This document shows positions 7,754 through 12,338 of a stretch of 12,338 nt of DNA, piece after piece. Source of the stretch: JBCDBH01 sp039184055. Lineage in GTDB: Bacteria > Acidobacteriota > Thermoanaerobaculia > Multivoradales > J023. The notes under the pieces are model-generated. The model had not been told where the DNA came from. It worked only from the letters and a program-made list of their open reading frames with translations, and made no database searches. The translations under genes were made by a program, and so were the position numbers. Position 1 is the stretch's first letter. Each line of letters begins with the position of its first letter. Where the stretch lies: assembly GCA_039184055.1 (NCBI GenBank), contig JBCDBH010000168.1, positions 1 through 12,338 of the forward strand. The letters run 5' to 3'.

Positions 7754-7775
7754 GACGGCCACGGTTGTGGCCGTC
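7754..7775 (-). promoter_or_regulatory. Perfect hairpin between the two giant genes
   Basis: A nine-base perfect inverted repeat, GACGGCCAC/GTGGCCGTC, around a four-base loop lies in the 81-base spacer between the stop of copy 2 and the start of copy 1. On the coding strand no T-run follows it (the T-run precedes it), so it is not a classical terminator. It sits eight bases before the AGGAG of the downstream gene. It could shield that site, protect mRNA ends or uncouple the two cistrons; this is inference. Confidence 0.6.
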
Positions 7776-7811
7776 ACCCGGAACGCGAAAAATCTAAACG
7801 GCTGACGCCAC

Positions 7812-10800
7812 TCAGAAGGCGGCGATATCGCCCCGACTGCCAAAGCTCCCCGCTGGGTTCTCGTAGATCCGTACCGCTCCCGTGGTGGTGTCGGTCACGG
7901 TGAGGGTGTAGGCGACGTTCGAAAGTCCACCGTAGAAGACCCACCAGCGTCCGTTGATCGCGGTGCCATCGAGCACTTTGACCATCATCTCGAGGTTGGT
8001 GGCGTCGAAGAACCAAAACGCGCCGGTGTCGTCGGTGAGTGGGACGGGGTGGCCGACGCCTGGGACGCCGTTGAAGTCTTGAAAGTCGACGGTAACAGCG
8101 AAACGACCGTCGTTGAGACACAGGGCATTCTCGACACCGCAGTCCATCCGCGGAGCGAGCACGGCGGCTGGCTGGACGGTGACGGCCGGCGGCGCGTCCG
8201 CGAACGATCGAATATCGCCACGACTGGCGAAGGTGCCTTGAGCGTTCTCGTAGGTGCGTAGCTCACCGGTTTCACTGTCGGTGACGGTGAGCCGGAAACC
8301 GACGTTCGAAAGGCTGGCGTAGAAGGCCCACCAATGACCGTTGATCGCCCGTCCGTCGAGCACTTTGATCATCAGCTCGAGGTTGTCCTGGTCGAAGAAA
8401 TAGAAGGTGCCGGTGTCGTCGGTGATCGCCTCGGGGGTGCCGTATCCACGCGCGCCGTCTGGCGCATCCCATTCGACCGCGATCGAGAAGCGATCGTCGG
8501 TGGCCAGATCGAGCGCCCCGGCGCCGATTTCGGTGAGGGTGACGACGTACGGTTCGATGCCGATGTCGTCGTCGCGACCAGCGAGGAAGAGTCTCGAGTC
8601 GGTGGCCAGGGTGGTTTCCCACTGACGAGCGTGATCGGGAAAGAGCTCGGTGAAGGAGCGTGTGCCGTCGACGGTGCCATCGCTCACCCAGGTGTCGAAG
8701 TCGTTGTCGCGTGCGGCCCCGAAGACGAAGTGATCACGGGTTGCAAGAGCGTTGGTGTGGGGAGACCGCAGACCCGAGTCCATCGTGCCGGCCGTGGTGC
8801 CGTCGGTGAAAAAGAGTGGCCCTTCTTCCTGGTGGACGAGCGCCTGGTCGCCACGTACGGCGAGCACCTCATACGGGTCATCGGACGACCAGACCGGCGT
8901 GGCGACCAGTCCGTCGGAGGACCACAGGATGTAGGTGCCGAGGTCCAAGACGACAAAGAAGAAATGACTGTCGGTCGCCCCGGCCGCGGTGATGAGCTGA
9001 ATGGGATCGCCAAAGGGAATGATGGATCGTGTGCCGCCAGGGGTACCGTCGGTGACCCATAGCCGACGAACATCGTCTGGGCCGTTCGATTCGCGGGTCA
9101 ACACCCAGACGCGACCGGCGCCGCTTTCGACCAGCTCGACCTGCTCACCGAGGGTAAATGCGAGCAGCTGTGTGACCGCGTCGCCATCGGTCGACCACAA
9201 ACCATCCGCGGAAGCGAAGATCACGTGTCCACTCGTGGTGGCGAGCGGGCTCGTCACGATCGGCGCTCCGGCGACCGCCTCGAGACGGTCGCCGACGGTG
9301 TGGAAGAGCGTGCCCGTGGGATCACCCACCACGGCGACTCCGTTTCCCAGACGCGCGATGGTGCGGAAGATCGGCTCGTCGTAGCGGAAGGTGCCGGCGC
9401 CATCGCTTACCCACAACCGATGATCAGTCGAGCTTCCGGGAAGGGTGAAGAAGAGTCTGTCGTCGGTCTCGACGGTGGCTTCGAACGGTGCGCCGTCGGC
9501 TGGTAGCTCGAGCAGGTCATCAGTCCCGTCGACCGTGCCGTCGGTGACCCAGAGGGTCGAGACACCGTTGTCGGTGGCGGTGAAGAAGACACGGTCGAGA
9601 GCCGACAGGCCTTGGTTCGGGATCGCGACGTCGACCGGTACCTGAAGCTCGAATGTGCCCGTCTTGGTGCCGTCGCTCACCCACATACCGGAGTCGAGAT
9701 TGAAGGTGCGAAAGACGACTCGATGGTCGAGAGCGCCGAGCCATACCGGCAGGCTGCTGAGATCCGCGTCGGCGCGGAGATCGGCGATCAGCTCGGTGCC
9801 TCCGGGGGTACCGTCGCTCACCCACGGCTCGGGACCATGGATGCCGTCGTCGGCTCCGAGCACCAGACGGCCGTTGGCAAAGATCCCCTCACCGATCGGT
9901 TCGGCCGTGGTGATCGAGAAGTCGGTCAGCTGTCGAGTGCCATCGGCGGTGCCATCGGTAACGTAGAGCTGAGGTCGGCTCGTGCCGTCATGACCACCGA
10001 AGAAGATCGTGTCACCGCCACCGCCCAGCTCGGGCCAGCGCACGCCCGAGCAGGGTCCGAGGCAGAGATCGAGCATCTGGGTGGCGTCGCCGGTCGTTCG
10101 ATCGACCCGCCACAGCTCGCGCCCGGTCGTTCCGTCGTCGGCGGCCACCAAGAAGGTCGGGCCGAGCGGGCCGACCAGCACCGGATCGGCGTTACAGATG
10201 CCCGGACACAGATCGACGAGCAGACGGGTGCCATCGGCGCTGCCGTCACTGACCCACAGCTCACGCCCACTCACCCCGTCGTCGAGCGCTACGACCATGC
10301 CGTCGGCATCGCTGTAGGGTGTCGGTTCGGTGATCTCGAAGCCCGGTAGATCTGGGGTGATCTGGCCGGTGCCTTCCGGGGTGCCGTCGCTCGCCAAGAG
10401 CGCCACGACGTCCGGTCCGGTGCCGGCCAACCACACCACGTGACTGTCGCCGAAGTCGACCGTCCATCGTGGGAACCACAGGCCGTCCGCGAGCTCGGTG
10501 GCGTCACCGTTCGGATCGATCCGCCATACGATGCCTTGCTGACCGTCCCCACCGTTGATGAAGGTCTGAAACACCAAGGAGCCGTTCACCACCGTCGGCG
10601 TGAAGATCGACGTAAAGGGCCATTCTGCAACGACGTGCGCCGTAGTGCCGTCGGTGCGCCACAGACGTGACCGCGCATCGCCATCGATGATGTTCTCGAC
10701 GAAGACCACGTCACCGTCGAAGTGCGTCAGCTCACCGACGCTCGGATCGTTCGGCCCGGGAAGCCGACTCGCGTCGCCCGGGATGCCTGAGAGGATCCAG

Positions 10801-11252
10801 ATTTCACGATCGATGTTGCGGGTGCCCACCATGACGATGAATCGGCCGTCGGCGAGCTCGAGAACCCGATCGTCCGAGGTGAGTCGATGGTCGATACGAA
10901 GACCGAGGTCGATCGTGCCCGCTGCCGTGCCGTCGGTGAGATACGAGGTTTCGAAGCTGGTCAGGATGGCTCGCTCATCGTCGTGCCAGGCGACGAAACC
11001 GCGATCGAAGGAAGCGTCGTGGGTCAGCCGTTCGGTGCCCATGGCGGTGCCGTCGGTGGCGTAGGCGCGTCCGACGTCGTCGATGAACAACACCCGGGTG
11101 CCCAGCGCCGTCAGATCTCGTGGCTCGGAGCCATCGATCGCGCCACTATCGGTTTGGAGGTTGCCGAGCAGATACGGAGCACCGAGCACGGGCAGGGCGG
11201 TGATCAAGAGGATGATCGTTGCCGTGATGACGTAATTATGAGAATTTGACAT
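7812..11252 (-). CDS. Giant secreted DGT-repeat (beta-propeller-like) protein, copy 2
   Basis: 1146 residues from ATG 11252, which has GGAG at 11260-11263 and is followed at once by a signal peptide (MSNSHN, hydrophobic core, PVLG before APYLLGNL). The frame also opens upstream at 11378, but that adds 42 polar residues ahead of the signal sequence with no ribosome site. About 19 repeats of the LW[VT][ST]DGTxxGT type span roughly residues 50-895, some degenerate. Two adjacent units carry CPGIC (Cys349/353) and CLGPC (Cys397/401), 48 residues apart, exactly as in copy 1. Terminal modules lie at 913-1017 and 1044-1146. It is a tandem paralogue of the downstream gene with the same architecture. 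The propeller parts differ strongly, while the last module is 92/103 identical by hand count. It probably heads a two-gene transcript. Function is unknown. Confidence 0.85.
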   Translation of the reverse strand: MSNSHNYVITATIILLITALPVLGAPYLLGNLQTDSGAIDGSEPRDLTALGTRVLFIDDVGRAYATDGTAMGTERLTHDASFDRGFVAWHDDERAILTSFETSYLTDGTAAGTIDLGLRIDHRLTSDDRVLELADGRFIVMVGTRNIDREIWILSGIPGDASRLPGPNDPSVGELTHFDGDVVFVENIIDGDARSRLWRTDGTTAHVVAEWPFTSIFTPTVVNGSLVFQTFINGGDGQQGIVWRIDPNGDATELADGLWFPRWTVDFGDSHVVWLAGTGPDVVALLASDGTPEGTGQITPDLPGFEITEPTPYSDADGMVVALDDGVSGRELWVSDGSADGTRLLVDLCPGICNADPVLVGPLGPTFLVAADDGTTGRELWRVDRTTGDATQMLDLCLGPCSGVRWPELGGGGDTIFFGGHDGTSRPQLYVTDGTADGTRQLTDFSITTAEPIGEGIFANGRLVLGADDGIHGPEPWVSDGTPGGTELIADLRADADLSSLPVWLGALDHRVVFRTFNLDSGMWVSDGTKTGTFELQVPVDVAIPNQGLSALDRVFFTATDNGVSTLWVTDGTVDGTDDLLELPADGAPFEATVETDDRLFFTLPGSSTDHRLWVSDGAGTFRYDEPIFRTIARLGNGVAVVGDPTGTLFHTVGDRLEAVAGAPIVTSPLATTSGHVIFASADGLWSTDGDAVTQLLAFTLGEQVELVESGAGRVWVLTRESNGPDDVRRLWVTDGTPGGTRSIIPFGDPIQLITAAGATDSHFFFVVLDLGTYILWSSDGLVATPVWSSDDPYEVLAVRGDQALVHQEEGPLFFTDGTTAGTMDSGLRSPHTNALATRDHFVFGAARDNDFDTWVSDGTVDGTRSFTELFPDHARQWETTLATDSRLFLAGRDDDIGIEPYVVTLTEIGAGALDLATDDRFSIAVEWDAPDGARGYGTPEAITDDTGTFYFFDQDNLELMIKVLDGRAINGHWWAFYASLSNVGFRLTVTDSETGELRTYENAQGTFASRGDIRSFADAPPAVTVQPAAVLAPRMDCGVENALCLNDGRFAVTVDFQDFNGVPGVGHPVPLTDDTGAFWFFDATNLEMMVKVLDGTAINGRWWVFYGGLSNVAYTLTVTDTTTGAVRIYENPAGSFGSRGDIAAF
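7815..8516 (-). repeat. Duplicated C-terminal module pair of copy 2
   Basis: Modules at 8202-8516 (residues 913-1017) and 7815-8123 (residues 1044-1146) with a 26-residue linker holding the Cys pair CGVENALC. Each module is closer to its positional counterpart in the neighbouring gene (91/105 and 92/103 identical by hand) than to its partner in the same chain. The module pair therefore existed before the gene duplication. Confidence 0.8.
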
Positions 11253-11259
11253 GCCGAAT

Positions 11260-11263
11260 CTCC
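11260..11263 (-). promoter_or_regulatory. Shine-Dalgarno deciding the start of giant copy 2
   Basis: GGAG on the minus strand, seven bases before ATG 11252. This supports the start immediately in front of the signal peptide over the in-frame start 126 bases upstream. Confidence 0.55.
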
Positions 11264-11390
11264 GTTTTGAGGCATGGGCGCATGGGAAAGGCGAGAGATC
11301 GCTCGATGATCGGGTCATGGGTTCCCAGCTTTTTTGCTTTGGGTGTGCCAGAGAGCATATTTCATGCTTTTGTGACATGCAAGAGGGTGT

Positions 11391-11466
11391 GTCCCTACGC
11401 TCCTTAACTGTCCCTACGCTCCTTTGTGCAGGTCCCGATGCTCGTTCGTGGGTCCCTGCGCTCCTT
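11391..11466. repeat. Four degenerate 15-base direct repeats
   Basis: Copies at 11391-11405 and 11410-11424 are identical (GTCCCTACGCTCCTT). Copies at 11432-11446 (GTCCCGATGCTCGTT) and 11452-11466 (GTCCCTGCGCTCCTT) carry two and one changes. Start-to-start distances are 19, 22 and 20 bases, close to two helical turns. The last copy overlaps a hairpin. Confidence 0.8.
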
Positions 11467-11474
11467 CGGAGCGC
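11458..11474. repeat. Short perfect hairpin GCGCTCC/GGAGCGC
   Basis: A seven-base perfect stem with a TTC loop, formed by the end of the fourth direct repeat and the bases after it. It is followed directly by a 12-base perfect palindrome, TACGGGCCCGTA, at 11475-11486. Confidence 0.7.
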
Positions 11475-11485
11475 TACGGGCCCGT

Positions 11486-11513
11486 ACGCGAATCGCCTCC
11501 CGGCGATTCGCGT
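11486..11513 (+). repeat. 12-base-pair perfect hairpin before the lipoprotein gene
   Basis: The arms ACGCGAATCGCC and GGCGATTCGCGT are perfect complements around a TCCC loop, 16 bases upstream of the ATG at 11530. Only TT follows on the + strand, so it is at best a weak terminator. If transcribed, it lies in the 5' leader of the lipoprotein mRNA. It could equally be the stem of a REP-like repeated element. Confidence 0.7.
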
Positions 11514-11529
11514 TTGCTAAGCTTCACCC

Positions 11530-12225
11530 ATGCAAAGTCGCCAACTGCGTCGATCCCTCGCCTGGCTCCTGCTTCTTTCCCTCTTTGGTTTGCTGGGTGG
11601 TTGTGAGGGGTGTCGCAAGCACGCTCGCGAGAAGTACTACGGCTATCTCGAAAAGGTCGGGCTCGAGAAGCGTGATCTGCTGGTCAAACGGGTCGATCGG
11701 GCGCGTGATGCGCAGGAAGACGCGCAAGAGGAGTTCGAGGACGCGCTGGAGCAATTTCAGGCGCTGGTCGGTCACGACGGTGGCGAGCTCGAGAAGGTCT
11801 ACGACAAGCTCAAGGGCGAGCTCGAAGACGCCGAGGGGCGCGCCGAGAATGTTTACGAGCGGATCGAGCGGGTCGAGAACGTCGCCGAGGCGCTGTTCGA
11901 AGAATGGCAGCGTGAGATCGCCGTGCTGCAGAACGCCAACTATCGACGCCAGAGCGAAACCAGTCTGCGCGAGACCAAGGGGCGCTACACTCAGCTTCTC
12001 TCGACCATGCAAAAAGCCGCCGCGTCGATGGAGCCGGTACTTACCCGGCTACGTGATCAGGTGCTTTTCCTGAAGCACAACCTCAACGCCCAGGCGCTCG
12101 GCTCGCTCGAAGGCGAAGCCGGCACCCTCCAGGCCGACGTCGCCCAGCTCGTCGAAGACATGCAGGCCTCGATCGCCGAAGCCGACCTCTTCATCGAGAC
12201 CATGACTAAAAAGCCCGCTGGTTGA
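11530..12225 (+). CDS. DUF2959-like coiled-coil lipoprotein
   Basis: 231 residues. Residues 1-25 form a lipoprotein signal, MQSRQLRR then a Leu-rich core, ending in LLGGC with lipidation Cys25. The mature part is almost wholly helical and charged, with likely coiled coil from about 45 to 140. Recognisable blocks are EKVGLEKRDLLVKRVDRARDAQE (about 41-63), GGELEKVYDKLKGELEDAEGRAE, VAEALFEEWQREI, and a C-terminal ASMEPVLTRLRDQVLFLKHNLNAQALGSL followed by a helix ending near IETM. From memory this is the DUF2959 pattern, a family of envelope lipoproteins without known function. No clear Shine-Dalgarno precedes ATG 11530, but no other start keeps the signal peptide intact. It is divergent from the giant genes and followed after 40 bases by another lipoprotein gene, probably co-transcribed. 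Confidence 0.85.
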   Translation: MQSRQLRRSLAWLLLLSLFGLLGGCEGCRKHAREKYYGYLEKVGLEKRDLLVKRVDRARDAQEDAQEEFEDALEQFQALVGHDGGELEKVYDKLKGELEDAEGRAENVYERIERVENVAEALFEEWQREIAVLQNANYRRQSETSLRETKGRYTQLLSTMQKAAASMEPVLTRLRDQVLFLKHNLNAQALGSLEGEAGTLQADVAQLVEDMQASIAEADLFIETMTKKPAG

Positions 12226-12265
12226 CGAGACGCCCGCTGATCTCACGATTTTGGAGCCTCGACCG

Positions 12266-12338
12266 ATGAAGCCGATTCGACTTCTGCTCGTCCTTCCTTT
12301 GCTCGCCGCTTGTCAGCAGCTCGACGCCGAGCCCGCCG
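12266..12338 (+). CDS. Lipoprotein, 5' end only (cut by window end)
   Basis: ATG 12266 has GGAG at 12253-12256 (nine-base spacing). The visible 24 residues begin MKPIRLLLVLPLLAACQQLD, a textbook lipoprotein signal: two basic residues, a hydrophobic core, lipobox LAAC with Cys16, and Gln at +2, which favours the outer membrane in Gram-negative bacteria with a Lol system. The rest lies outside the window, so the function cannot be judged. It follows the DUF2959-like lipoprotein in the same direction after 40 bases and is likely in the same operon. Confidence 0.75.
   Translation, partial: MKPIRLLLVLPLLAACQQLDAEPA

Larger units (their letters stand above)
11253..11529. other. 277-base divergent intergenic region
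   Basis: This separates the minus-strand giant gene from the plus-strand lipoprotein gene. The part next to the giant gene (about 11325-11375) is AT-richer than its surroundings and is the likeliest promoter area. On the + strand TTGCTT at 11334-11339 and ATATTT at 11357-11362 are 17 bases apart, a weak promoter-like pair. The right half is filled with direct repeats and palindromes described separately. The ORF across this stretch has no protein character. Confidence 0.6.

Noticed and set aside
7754..7775. Intrinsic terminator between the giant genes
   Set aside because: No T-run follows the stem on the coding strand; on the other strand only a weak, distant A/T stretch is present.
11253..11378. 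42-residue N-terminal extension of giant copy 2
   Set aside because: The polar extension would bury the signal peptide internally. The start at 11252 has a ribosome site and a normal signal sequence.
11391..11466. CRISPR array
   Set aside because: The repeats are only 15 bases with spacers of 4-7 bases and there are no cas genes, so the geometry does not fit.
11251..11520. 89-codon + strand ORF across the intergenic region
   Set aside because: It is composed largely of the translated direct repeats and palindromes, begins next to the start codon of the divergent gene without a ribosome site, and has no protein-like pattern.

Overview
The window is GC-rich bacterial chromosomal DNA with little intergenic space. 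It holds seven complete genes, one gene whose 5' end is uncertain, one truncated gene fragment at the left edge and one gene cut by the right edge. No single gene fixes the host. The duplicated C-terminal modules of the two giant secreted proteins resemble, from memory, modules common in Acidobacteriota (Thermoanaerobaculia-like) proteins, and the conserved genes do not contradict that. I treat the assignment as a moderate inference only. I see no phage, IS, CRISPR or RNA genes.

Left edge (1-743, + strand): the central part of a LolD/MacB-type ABC transporter ATPase is broken off at the Q-loop. It runs straight into the coding sequence of an unrelated small helical protein. That protein is translationally coupled by an ATGA overlap to a 93-residue protein resembling DUF2610. 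The ABC-to-small-protein join is either an old deletion scar or an assembly error.

Housekeeping block (744-4244): a two-gene minus-strand unit encodes a small S24/S26 signal-peptidase-like serine protease and, overlapping it by ATGA, a dimeric-type glycyl-tRNA synthetase. A divergent plus-strand gene across 127 bases encodes prolidase (PepQ) with all five metal ligands present.

Giant secreted paralogues (4257-11252, minus strand): two tandem genes of 1157 and 1146 codons (second length from the preferred start). Each encodes a signal peptide, about 900 residues of 18-19 repeats built on LWVSDGTxxGT (very probably beta-propeller blades), and two consecutive roughly 105-residue beta-rich C-terminal modules. 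The propeller parts have diverged strongly. The C-terminal modules are about 87-89% identical between the two genes by hand count. A perfect hairpin lies between the genes, just upstream of the second gene's ribosome binding site.

Right edge (11253-12338): an intergenic region with four degenerate 15-base direct repeats followed by three palindromes or hairpins leads into a DUF2959-like coiled-coil lipoprotein. A second lipoprotein begins 40 bases downstream and is cut by the window end. With the two giant proteins, this half of the window is devoted to exported, cell-envelope or extracellular proteins of unknown function.
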